Part shown: piece by piece, positions 1 through 6,227 of the stretch
How the letters are laid out: every line of letters begins with the position of its first letter
How positions within the stretch are numbered: the stretch's first letter is position 1
Assembly (NCBI GenBank): GCA_963578625.1
Contig: CAUZEO010000170.1
Location: forward strand, 1 to 10,862
DNA: 10,862 nucleotides
Direction of reading: 5' to 3'
Origin: CAUZEO01 sp963578625
GTDB taxonomy: Bacteria > Verrucomicrobiota > Kiritimatiellia > SLOV01
Position numbers and translations under genes: made by a program
The notes under the pieces: generated by a model
What the model was told of the DNA's origin: nothing
The model's input: only the letters and a program-made list of their open reading frames with translations
Database searches by the model: none

Positions 1-348
1 TTTACCCAGGTGCCGCTCCCCGCGGTGCATCGCCTTCAGCAATGGCTGCAACTCATCCTCAAAAGTTTCGTAGCAGGCCGGGCAACCGAACTGTCCCGTC
101 TTCTTGAAATCAGATTTTCGCATATGACACTTGGGGCAGGAGCGTTCGAACTCGACGCTTGCCGTTTCCGTCTGCGGAGAGGAACCGCCGAGCCCCAGCA
201 GGATATCGGTGACTGATGTGGGACCCTCCACGTCGAACCCGCTCTCAGAGGCGCACTCCTCGCAAAGGTGGAGTTTTTTCACCTGGCCCTCAATCACCTG
301 CGTAAGGTGAACTGTGGCATCGTTGTCGCTACAGCGCTCACAAAGCAT
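1..348 (-). CDS. mcsA: McsA-type zinc-finger protein, activator of protein-arginine kinase (5' part, runs off the left edge)
   Basis: Seen: the first 116 residues from the ATG at 348-346, with four CxxC pairs at C3/C6, C29/C32, C71/C74 and C89/C92. This is the two-zinc-knuckle layout of the McsA (YacH-like) family. The C-terminal UvrB/UvrC motif expected in the family would lie beyond the left edge, so the gene is truncated by the window, not broken. The start is supported by a Shine-Dalgarno-like AAGGGG at 358-363, nine bases before the ATG. Known: McsA binds and activates the McsB protein-arginine kinase, which marks misfolded proteins for Clp proteolysis, and mcsB usually follows mcsA. Inferred: mcsB should lie just left of the window. 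The gene follows ilvE by 42 nt on the same strand and may be co-transcribed with it. A generic UvrB/UvrC-motif protein is the alternative name. Confidence 0.85.
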   Translation of the reverse strand, partial: MLCERCSDNDATVHLTQVIEGQVKKLHLCEECASESGFDVEGPTSVTDILLGLGGSSPQTETASVEFERSCPKCHMRKSDFKKTGQFGCPACYETFEDELQPLLKAMHRGERHLGK

Positions 349-390
349 TCTACGTTTCCCCTTCTCGAGCGGGTAACAACGCCGAGATGA

Positions 391-1260
391 TCAGACAATC
401 GGTGTTCCCGTTTCGTTGGCGTACTTGGAGAACGCCTTCGAAAGGGACTTCGTCACCGGGCCGGGTTTCCCGTCCCCGATTTTCCGCTTGTCCAAATCCA
501 CGACTCCGATGATTTCCGCTGCTGTTCCAGTCAGAAAAACTTCGTCAGCCGTGTATAGATCATAACGCGATATTACATCTTCCTTTATAGTATACCCCGC
601 CTTCGCCGCCAGGTCCATGACGACATTCCGGGTGATTCCCTCGAGCGCCCCGCACCATGGCGGCGGCGTGGCAATCGTCTTTCCTCGGACCGCGAACACG
701 TTATCGCCCGTCGCCTCCGCCACGTACCCTTCCGAGTTCAGCATAATCGCTTCCATAACCCCGGAATTGATGGCTTCAATCTTGGCGAGGATGTTGTTGA
801 GATAGTTCAGGCTTTTAATTCTCGGATTGATGGCCTCCGGAATGTTGCGCCGTGTGCCCACGGTGATCAACTTCAGCCCGTTGCGGTAATACTTCGGCGG
901 GTAAAGCTGAATCGCGGATGCTATGACAATAATCTGCGGCTTCTCACAAAGGTAGGGATTCAGCCCAAGCCCGCCGACGCCCCGGGTGACGATGAGACGG
1001 ACATAACCGGCCTTGATACCATTTGCCTTACAGGTCCGTACTACATTTCGGCTCATCTGCGATTTGGAGATCGGAATCTCCAGCGCAATCGCCTTGGCCG
1101 AGTCGTACAACCTGTCGATATGCGCATCGAGCAGGAAAACGCGACCGCTGTACGCCCGAATCCCTTCGAAAACACCGTCCCCATAGAGGAGACCATGGTC
1201 GAAAACCGACACCTTCGCGGCCTTCTCCGGAACCAGCTTTCCATTCAAAAATACTTTCAT
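391..1260 (-). CDS. ilvE: Branched-chain amino acid aminotransferase (class IV, PLP-dependent)
   Basis: This 289-residue protein has the normal length and full motif set of class IV aminotransferases. Seen: the N-terminal motif VFDHGLLYGDGVFEG (about 19-33), the PLP-binding lysine in PRIKSLNYL (K149), the cofactor-contacting region with E182 and EATGDNVF (182-189), and the C-terminal FLTGTAAEI (242-250). Known: IlvE transfers the amino group between glutamate and the 2-oxo acids of valine, leucine and isoleucine in the cytoplasm, the last step of their synthesis. D-amino-acid transaminase and aminodeoxychorismate lyase share the fold, but the FEGIRAY and TGTAAEI signatures favour IlvE. The start is preceded by a weak GGGTGAG directly before the ATG. 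mcsA lies 42 nt downstream. No leader peptide with branched-chain codon runs was seen upstream, so attenuation is not indicated. Confidence 0.92.
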   Translation of the reverse strand: MKVFLNGKLVPEKAAKVSVFDHGLLYGDGVFEGIRAYSGRVFLLDAHIDRLYDSAKAIALEIPISKSQMSRNVVRTCKANGIKAGYVRLIVTRGVGGLGLNPYLCEKPQIIVIASAIQLYPPKYYRNGLKLITVGTRRNIPEAINPRIKSLNYLNNILAKIEAINSGVMEAIMLNSEGYVAEATGDNVFAVRGKTIATPPPWCGALEGITRNVVMDLAAKAGYTIKEDVISRYDLYTADEVFLTGTAAEIIGVVDLDKRKIGDGKPGPVTKSLSKAFSKYANETGTPIV

Positions 1261-1505
1261 CTCACCCGCCTGTCATAAAAGCCAATTTCGTGCCGATGAC
1301 CTCGAATTGGCGCTCTTGCAAGAAATCGCCCACGGAGTAGAAGAACTACGCCGGGAAAGTGAAAAACGCCCGCCGCTTCCGTCTATTCCATCTGTGCCGT
1401 GGACACAAAATTTTACTTGTCAACAAATCTGGACAGGAGCGTACGGAGGTAGGGATCGGGTGGCAAATGAAATTTGGGCCCTGGCCGGAAATCCGGGACA
1501 GGCGG
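1261..1505. other. Intergenic gap between lolD and ilvE
   Basis: This 245-bp stretch holds the 3' flank of lolD and the 5' flank of ilvE. On the minus strand there is a perfect -35 hexamer TTGACA (1423-1418), but no good -10 box at 16-18 nt, so a promoter for ilvE is only possible. A 7-bp inverted repeat gccaatt/aattggc (1281-1287 and 1305-1311) sits just upstream of ilvE. A small CCGGA/TCCGG hairpin near 1484-1495 follows the lolD stop without a T-run. A 23-codon minus-strand reading frame (1262-1333, GTG start) ends one base before the ilvE ATG. It has no ribosome-binding site and I do not call it a gene. Confidence 0.3.
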
Positions 1506-2207
1506 TCAGCACAGTGTCCCATCCGCCAATGTCATCGATCTCGAACACCGTTCGGCGACCTGATCGTTGTGGGTGACCATTACCAGGGTTCTGCGCCGGG
1601 CGACGACCAGGTCGAAAAGCAGGTCCAGGACTGATTCCCCGGTCCGCGAGTCCAGGTTGCCTGTCGGCTCGTCGGCCAAAATGATATCCGGATCATTGAT
1701 CAACGACCGCGCGATGGCTGCGCGCTGCTGTTCCCCACCGGATAATTCCGCCGGCCGGTGCTCCAGGCGCTCGGACAATCCTACCTGATCAAGCAGTTCA
1801 CGGGCACGCTTCTCTGCAACGATCCGAGTCCGCCCGACCCCGCTCAACCGCATCGACGGAAGCAGAACGTTTTCCTCAATGGTCAACTCCGGCAACAAAT
1901 GATAGGCTTGAAACACGAATCCGATCCGGGTTCCCCGAACGCGCGACCGCTTTTTTTCCCGCATCATGTACACATCCGCGCCGGCGATTTCGACGGTACC
2001 GCTGTTCGGCTGCTCGAGTCCGCCAAGAATGTGCAGTAGCGTCGTTTTCCCTGCCCCGCTGGCGCCACGGATGCACAAGGTTTCTCCAAACGATACATCC
2101 ACGGAAATGTCCCGCAGCACCGGGATCTTGTGTTTGCCGAGAACATAGGTCTTCTCGACCGCCCTCGCACACAGCGCATTGCCGGGACCTTGTTGCTGAC
2201 CGCTCAT
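1506..2207 (-). CDS. lolD: Lipoprotein-releasing ABC transporter, ATP-binding protein LolD
   Basis: This 233-residue protein is a typical ABC ATPase of the MacB/LolD/FtsE group. Seen: Walker A GASGAGKTT (48-56), Q-loop Q100, signature LSGGEQQR (155-162), Walker B IILADE (175-180) with D-loop GNLDS following, and switch histidine H213. Known: LolD powers the LolCDE/LolCD complex, which extracts outer-membrane lipoproteins from the inner membrane and passes them to LolA. The ATG at 2207 has a good Shine-Dalgarno (GAAGGT, 5 nt away) and lies 18 nt after the lolC stop, so the two genes form one operon. The assignment to LolD, not MacB or FtsE, rests on the partner permease next door. All catalytic motifs are intact. 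Confidence 0.92.
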   Translation of the reverse strand: MSGQQQGPGNALCARAVEKTYVLGKHKIPVLRDISVDVSFGETLCIRGASGAGKTTLLHILGGLEQPNSGTVEIAGADVYMMREKKRSRVRGTRIGFVFQAYHLLPELTIEENVLLPSMRLSGVGRTRIVAEKRARELLDQVGLSERLEHRPAELSGGEQQRAAIARSLINDPDIILADEPTGNLDSRTGESVLDLLFDLVVARRRTLVMVTHNDQVAERCSRSMTLADGTLC

Positions 2208-2225
2208 GTCGTACCTTCGAGCTTT

Positions 2226-3470
2226 CTATTCATAGCGCAGTGCGCTTGCAGGATCCAGTCGTGCCGCGCGGTACGCGGGGACCAATGCCGCAACCGTGCA
2301 CACGACCATGACACACACAACGACAAGAATGCTGTCCTCCACCGTCGTCGTCGAGGGAATCTCCGTCAGATGGTAATACTCACTGGGCAACAGCTCGAAA
2401 TCCAACTTCCGGTTCAGTAGCCCAAGCAGGTCATTCCGGAACCGGAGAACAGTCAGACCGAGGCCGAACCCGAAAACGGTTCCCGTGATTCCCAGCACCC
2501 AGCCCATGCAAAGAAAGACTCTGAGAATATGACCGGGAGCAAATCCGACGGCTTTCAGCAGGCCGATTTCCCGGGTCTTCTGCACAACCACCGTAATGAG
2601 CGTGTTGCAGATACTGAAGGCCGCTACCACCGCAATGCAGAGTACAATGAGAAAAATGATGTTCTTTTCGACTTCAAGCGTTGCGAACAGGGTACTGTTC
2701 TGCTCCTTCCAGCTTCGCACGATCATCCCCTCACCCACGGACTCCATGATCGCGTCCAGTACCGGCTCGATCTTCAGGGGATCCCGGGTCATTGCCTGGA
2801 TTCCATGAACGCCTTCCCCGACCTGGAAGAGGTCCCTCGCAACGTCGATATGAATCCAAACGTAACTAGCATCGAAATCCCACATGCCCAATTCGAAGAT
2901 TCCCGCGATCGTTACTTCCTGGGGAAGATATGCGATATCCTCTTCGGCCCCGAACAACATCTGGGGCGAATACAGGAGAATGGTGTCACCCACCATGATG
3001 CCCAATTTCAAGGCAAGATCCCGGCCGATCACAGCGTGATCATAGTCGATCAGAAACTCGCCTTCCTTAATGGCTTGGGGAACCTGGCTAATGTCCTCCT
3101 CGCGGATAGGATCGACCCCTCGCACCATGACCGGCGAACCTTGACCTCCAATCCTTAGATAACCAGCGTCCTCGATGTACGGAGCAGCGCCTACAACTCC
3201 GTCAATCTGCTCCATCGCAGCCAGGACTTCCAATTCGCCGTCCAGGACGCCATACGTCTGAATCGAAACATGGGCATTAAAGGCCAGGATCTTCTCCCGC
3301 CACATGTCGTCGAAGCCGGTCATCACCGACAACACGATGACCATCACCGCCACCCCGAGAATCACTCCCAGCACCGAGATCACGGTGACTACGGAGAGAA
3401 ATGTTCGCTTCGGTTTGAAATATTTGAGCGCCAAGTAAATGGAGAAGGGCAGACGCACTGAATCAATCAT
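2226..3470 (-). CDS. lolC: Lipoprotein-releasing ABC transporter, permease LolC/LolE family
   Basis: This 414-residue inner-membrane permease has the LolC/LolE layout: a cytoplasmic N-terminal stretch, one membrane segment (about 25-50), a large periplasmic MacB-like domain (about 52-265), then three membrane segments (about 270-296, 317-345 and 380-400) and a C-terminal PAYRAARLDPASALRYE. The segment SWKEQNSTLFATLEVEK (253-269) and the following KTREIGLLKAVG (298-309) are family hallmarks. Known: with LolD it releases mature lipoproteins to LolA. A single permease gene suggests a LolC-like homodimer (LolF-type), though a second gene outside the window cannot be excluded. The start has only a weak AAGAG next to the ATG. 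The 5' end overlaps a remnant of lysS by 8 nt, which fits translational coupling in an ancestral lysS-lolC-lolD operon. Confidence 0.92.
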   Translation of the reverse strand: MIDSVRLPFSIYLALKYFKPKRTFLSVVTVISVLGVILGVAVMVIVLSVMTGFDDMWREKILAFNAHVSIQTYGVLDGELEVLAAMEQIDGVVGAAPYIEDAGYLRIGGQGSPVMVRGVDPIREEDISQVPQAIKEGEFLIDYDHAVIGRDLALKLGIMVGDTILLYSPQMLFGAEEDIAYLPQEVTIAGIFELGMWDFDASYVWIHIDVARDLFQVGEGVHGIQAMTRDPLKIEPVLDAIMESVGEGMIVRSWKEQNSTLFATLEVEKNIIFLIVLCIAVVAAFSICNTLITVVVQKTREIGLLKAVGFAPGHILRVFLCMGWVLGITGTVFGFGLGLTVLRFRNDLLGLLNRKLDFELLPSEYYHLTEIPSTTTVEDSILVVVCVMVVCTVAALVPAYRAARLDPASALRYE

Positions 3471-3540
3471 CTCTTGGTTTCAACTGCGGAAACAAGATCA
3501 CATCCCTGATCGTTTCGAGCCCGGCCAAAATCATCAGCAC
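3463..3540 (-). pseudogene. lysS: Remnant of the 3' end of lysS (lysyl-tRNA synthetase C-terminus)
   Basis: The frame that ends in TGA at 3465-3463 reads VLMILAGLE followed by TIRDVILFPQLKPRDD. This is the C-terminal strand-helix of class II aminoacyl-tRNA synthetases after motif 3; the LysRS form ends in a similar SIRDVxLFPxxRP. The stop overlaps the lolC ATG by 8 nt. Known: lysS-lolC-lolD is a common gene order in several diderm phyla, which independently predicts lysS exactly here. Upstream of about 3540 the resemblance stops (codons give GQAGRT where GIDRLV would be expected). Only about 25 codons remain and no motif 1-3 core is present, so this cannot be a working synthetase. It could alternatively be translated as a short leader before lolC from the ATG at 3534. 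The call is from memory of the family, not an alignment. Confidence 0.65.
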
Positions 3541-3580
3541 TGTCCGGCCCGCCTGGCCCGCTTTGTGGACAGGTGACCCA

Positions 3581-3609
3581 AGGGTAGGCAGGGGGAATAG
3601 GCAAGTCAA
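3581..3609 (-). promoter_or_regulatory. Sigma70-type promoter for the lolC-lolD operon
   Basis: On the minus strand, TTGACT (3609-3604) and TACCCT (3586-3581) are separated by exactly 17 nt. The expected transcript start is near 3574, leaving a 5' leader of about 100 nt before lolC that contains the lysS remnant. It is the best promoter match in the window. Confidence 0.5.
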
Positions 3610-3640
3610 GGGCGGGGCGGGCAAGGTTGGGCTCTCCGCC

Positions 3641-3876
3641 TTATGTCACGTCCTGAATTACCGTTGTCATATTTTTGGCGTTGGTGACACGAATGGACAC
3701 TCAAAATCGGTCCCCTCCAGAACCACGAACTTGCCCTTGTAGGCGGAAAGCGAGTGCTCTTTGCCGGAGCAATCCTTCAGGGCAAAATCAGGGGCCGTGT
3801 CGCCGGTGGCGAGAACGGATATTGCGAGGGCCTAGGTAAAGACGCCTGCCATGATTGTTGTGGTGTACTTATTCAT
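3641..3876 (-). pseudogene. Broken exported redoxin (AhpC/TSA thioredoxin-fold) gene
   Basis: From the ATG at 3876, with a good AAGGAA ribosome-binding site, the frame reads a signal-peptide start MNKYTTTIMAGVFT, then an in-frame TAG (3834-3832). It continues as ALAISVLATGDTAPDFALKD, then SGKEHSLSAYKGKFVVLE and TDFECPFV. The pattern GDxAPDF...G....L..YKGK.VVLE.T...CPFV is the first half of secreted redoxin-domain proteins. Relatives usually have LEWT where this has LEGT. After CPFV the frame is lost: frame 0 stops at TGA 3669-3667, while the +2 frame carries NAKNMTTVIQDVT to a TAA at 3643-3641, reminiscent of the KHY..NM segment of the family. The C-terminal half is absent. The gene lies 48 nt after dsbD and was probably its periplasmic thiol partner. 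Nonsense, frameshift and truncation together argue for a dead gene; an assembly error could explain only part of it. Confidence 0.75.
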
Positions 3877-3924
3877 GTGACTATTCCTTTTCTTTAATCG
3901 GAACGGTTTAGCTCCGGGTTAACC

Positions 3925-6000
3925 TCACAAACCTTCCAACGCATCAATCACAATCCTCTTTGTCAATAATTCGGGCAGGATCTGAGGTTCTGAATTTTCG
4001 CCGCTGCCATATAGAACATAAAGGGGAACGCCATTTCGCCCGTAGGACGCCAGAACACTTGTGATGGGCTCCTGCTGCTCAGTCCAGTCCGCCTTGACCA
4101 TCGCTACTTCGTTTTGAGCGAATACTGCCTGGATCTTTCGCGTATTGAGCACCAGTTTCTTGTTTGCTTGGCAACTCACGCACCACGACGCTGTAAAGTC
4201 GATGAAGACCGGTTTTCCCTCGCTTCGAAGCTGTTCGACCAAATCTGGTGAATAGTCGAGCCATTCGACGGGCTTCGGTGGAAACATGGCGTAGGCGCCG
4301 CCGGAAACGAGCAGTGCAAGGGCAAGAATACAGCTACGGACTCTCGTAGGCGTCGCGCGTGAAATGGCGCCCCATCGTCCGTAGACCCAGGCTGCAATCC
4401 CAACAACAAGCAGGCCGGAAAGAAGACGCCCCAGTCCTTCCATGCCGCGCATGTCGGCAACCACCCACACCAGGAACAACGCAAAGCCGAGCAGCAGAAA
4501 ACCCATGAACTGTTTCAGTGACTCCATCCACGGACCCGGCCGGGGAATCACTTTCAACCAACCCGGAAATCTCGACAGCAGCAGGTAGGGCAAGGCCATC
4601 CCGAATCCCAGGGATGTAAAGATCGTGATTGCAACTACAGCCGGCTGCGACATCGCGAACCCGATTGCCACTCCCATGAAGGGGCCAACGCAGGGAGTAG
4701 CAACGACGGTAGCCAATACGCCGCTGAGAAACGTTCCTGTCTTGCTGTGCGAGTCCTGAACCCCGCTCCCTGCCGAGGTCAGCGTGGTTCCGACCTCGAA
4801 AACCCCGAACAGGCTCAGCCCCATCAACAGGAACAGGATACACATGCTGATGACAAAAATGGGATTGGTGAATTGGAAAGCCCAACCCAGCGATGGATTC
4901 GACGCCTTCACTACCAGGAGAAGACCCGCAAGAGCCCAGAATGAAACCATCACCCCCGCAGCGAACAGCAGGCCGTGGCGCCAGACCGTACGCGGATTCT
5001 CCCCCGCAAGGTTCACGAAACCCAGGATTTTCAACGAAATGACTGGAAAAACGCACGGCATCAGGTTGAGAATCACCCCGCCGAAGAGGGCGATGAGGAT
5101 TGCTCTTCCCAGAGCCATCGACGAGACGGTGGCCGGGGTGCCGGCAGCCTTGCCCACGAAAACAGCATCGGTCTCAACGCCCTGGCGTTGCCCCTTGCCA
5201 TCCCAGCCTTTCTCGGCGGCAAGCAACCCGCGGATTCCCTTTTCCGGAACGCCGTCGTTCGTCGGGCTCAACTTGGCGGACAGGTTAAAACGGTTTCCTT
5301 CCCGTGTTACAGGGAGTCCGTCTGAATAATCGAACAGGTACTCCGGCTCCGGGAAATAGCGTACGGTCCCCACATCTTCGGCGAGGTTCTTCGGGCCGAT
5401 GAACTGGATGTCGATTCGGGAATCCCCCTTGGATGCGGTGGCGCTCCATCCGGAGCCATCTCCAGGAAGATGCTTTCGGGCGACCTTAAAGAGTTTTTCG
5501 GCGTTTGCGCTCTTGGCTGGTGTTTCCGCTGAAACCGGGAGGGTAACAAACAATTCTCCGCTGCCTGGGATACAGATGTCGGCGCATTCCAACCAGGAGA
5601 CACGTCCGCCCAGGCGCACCGAGGCGCCCGCCGCCAGATCTTTCGGAGGGAAAACCTCAAACAGCAGCGAGGTAACCTCTTCGTAACCAAACACGGCCAA
5701 CCCCGCCATGGTCTGCCATGCCGGAACGGGCCAGTGAATGGCGGAGACCTCAAAACCGTCCGGCAGTTCCCAGTTTACCGCCGTGGGAAACCCTGAGTCG
5801 CCGGGATTCTTCCAGTAAGTGTGCCAGTGGGGATCATGAGTTAACTGGAGAGCAACCCAGAAAGAGCTTCCGGGTTGGATGGATTTCACCTCCGAAACCC
5901 ATTCCGCGCTGACGTTGTTCGGTTTGATCGAATTCGCGGCCCCTGCACAGGGCGAAAAGAGAACGGCCGCGAGCAAAAGCGAGGGAAACAGGCGATTCAT
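3925..6000 (-). CDS. dsbD: Thiol:disulfide interchange protein DsbD (three-domain, DsbC-like N-terminal domain)
   Basis: This 691-residue protein carries electrons from cytoplasmic thioredoxin across the inner membrane to periplasmic thiol proteins. Seen: a signal peptide (1-21), a periplasmic domain with the cysteine pair C139/C143 (CADIC), about eight membrane segments (about 298-540) holding the conserved cysteines C316 (NLMPCVFP) and C437 (ATPCVGP), one further hydrophobic segment (about 556-573), and a C-terminal thioredoxin domain with active site WCVSC (C607/C610) and cis-proline P659. All six redox cysteines are present, so it should be functional. The N-terminal domain resembles the DsbC-like (ScsB-type) form more than the E. 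coli form. The start has GGAG 11 nt upstream. The next gene downstream is the broken redoxin, so the present substrate is unknown. The intergenic region upstream holds a long inverted repeat. Confidence 0.92.
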   Translation of the reverse strand: MNRLFPSLLLAAVLFSPCAGAANSIKPNNVSAEWVSEVKSIQPGSSFWVALQLTHDPHWHTYWKNPGDSGFPTAVNWELPDGFEVSAIHWPVPAWQTMAGLAVFGYEEVTSLLFEVFPPKDLAAGASVRLGGRVSWLECADICIPGSGELFVTLPVSAETPAKSANAEKLFKVARKHLPGDGSGWSATASKGDSRIDIQFIGPKNLAEDVGTVRYFPEPEYLFDYSDGLPVTREGNRFNLSAKLSPTNDGVPEKGIRGLLAAEKGWDGKGQRQGVETDAVFVGKAAGTPATVSSMALGRAILIALFGGVILNLMPCVFPVISLKILGFVNLAGENPRTVWRHGLLFAAGVMVSFWALAGLLLVVKASNPSLGWAFQFTNPIFVISMCILFLLMGLSLFGVFEVGTTLTSAGSGVQDSHSKTGTFLSGVLATVVATPCVGPFMGVAIGFAMSQPAVVAITIFTSLGFGMALPYLLLSRFPGWLKVIPRPGPWMESLKQFMGFLLLGFALFLVWVVADMRGMEGLGRLLSGLLVVGIAAWVYGRWGAISRATPTRVRSCILALALLVSGGAYAMFPPKPVEWLDYSPDLVEQLRSEGKPVFIDFTASWCVSCQANKKLVLNTRKIQAVFAQNEVAMVKADWTEQQEPITSVLASYGRNGVPLYVLYGSGENSEPQILPELLTKRIVIDALEGL

Positions 6001-6042
6001 ACTCTATTCATCTCCACTTACCAACCTTCAGACAGCAATCGA

Positions 6043-6071
6043 GTTTAAATGCTCAAAGTCGACACGCCCAA
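6043..6071 (-). promoter_or_regulatory. Possible promoter of dsbD
   Basis: On the minus strand, TTGGGC (6071-6066) and TTAAAC (6048-6043) are 17 nt apart, about 40 nt upstream of the dsbD start. Both hexamers are imperfect, so this is a weak call. It lies between the inverted repeat and the gene, which would let dsbD be transcribed independently of the transferase gene upstream. Confidence 0.25.
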
Positions 6072-6083
6072 CCGAAGCCTCGG

Positions 6084-6218
6084 CCGTGGCACGGCGCCTC
6101 CGGCCCTTGTCGGAACAAGGGCTGATGAGAATTCGAGCACGAATCGTGACCACTTTTCCCGTGCTCTCTTTATCGTCCCTTATTTGCGCAGACACGGGCC
6201 GGAGGCGCCGTACCACGG
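6084..6218. repeat. Long inverted repeat with 28-bp arms
   Basis: The left arm 6084-6111 (begins ccgtggcacggcgcctcc) and the reverse complement of the right arm 6191-6218 (begins ccgtggtacggcgcctcc) agree at 26 of 28 positions. The spacer is 79 bp. A second, nested perfect hairpin, gcccttgt-cgga-acaagggc (6103-6122), shares the inner end of the left arm, so two alternative foldings are possible. No open frame crosses it convincingly and I see no flanking target-site duplication. It may be a MITE-like or REP-like dispersed element, or a transcript-stabilising or terminating structure between the transferase gene and dsbD. No T-run follows either hairpin, so a classic terminator is unlikely. 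Confidence 0.75.
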
Positions 6219-6227
6219 TTGGATACA

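Noticed and set aside
1262..1333. Short minus-strand frame (GTG start, 23 codons) ending next to the ilvE ATG, considered as a leader peptide
   Set aside because: It has no ribosome-binding site, no run of Ile/Leu/Val codons and no attenuator-like terminator after it.
1307..1576. Plus-strand frame beginning with a charged helix-like stretch (LLQEIAHGVEELRRES)
   Set aside because: The helix-like part is short, the rest is featureless and runs antisense into lolD, and there is no ribosome-binding site.
2529..3158. Long plus-strand open frame opposite lolC
   Set aside because: It is the antisense of a strongly conserved permease, has no recognisable motifs and no ribosome-binding site.
3832..3834. 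TAG in the redoxin gene read as pyrrolysine or other recoding
   Set aside because: The codon falls in the signal peptide, where a special residue is not expected, and the gene also has a frame break and lacks its 3' half.
4784..5329. Plus-strand open frame opposite dsbD
   Set aside because: It is the antisense shadow of the dsbD membrane region, with low-complexity, proline/arginine-rich composition typical of wrong frames.
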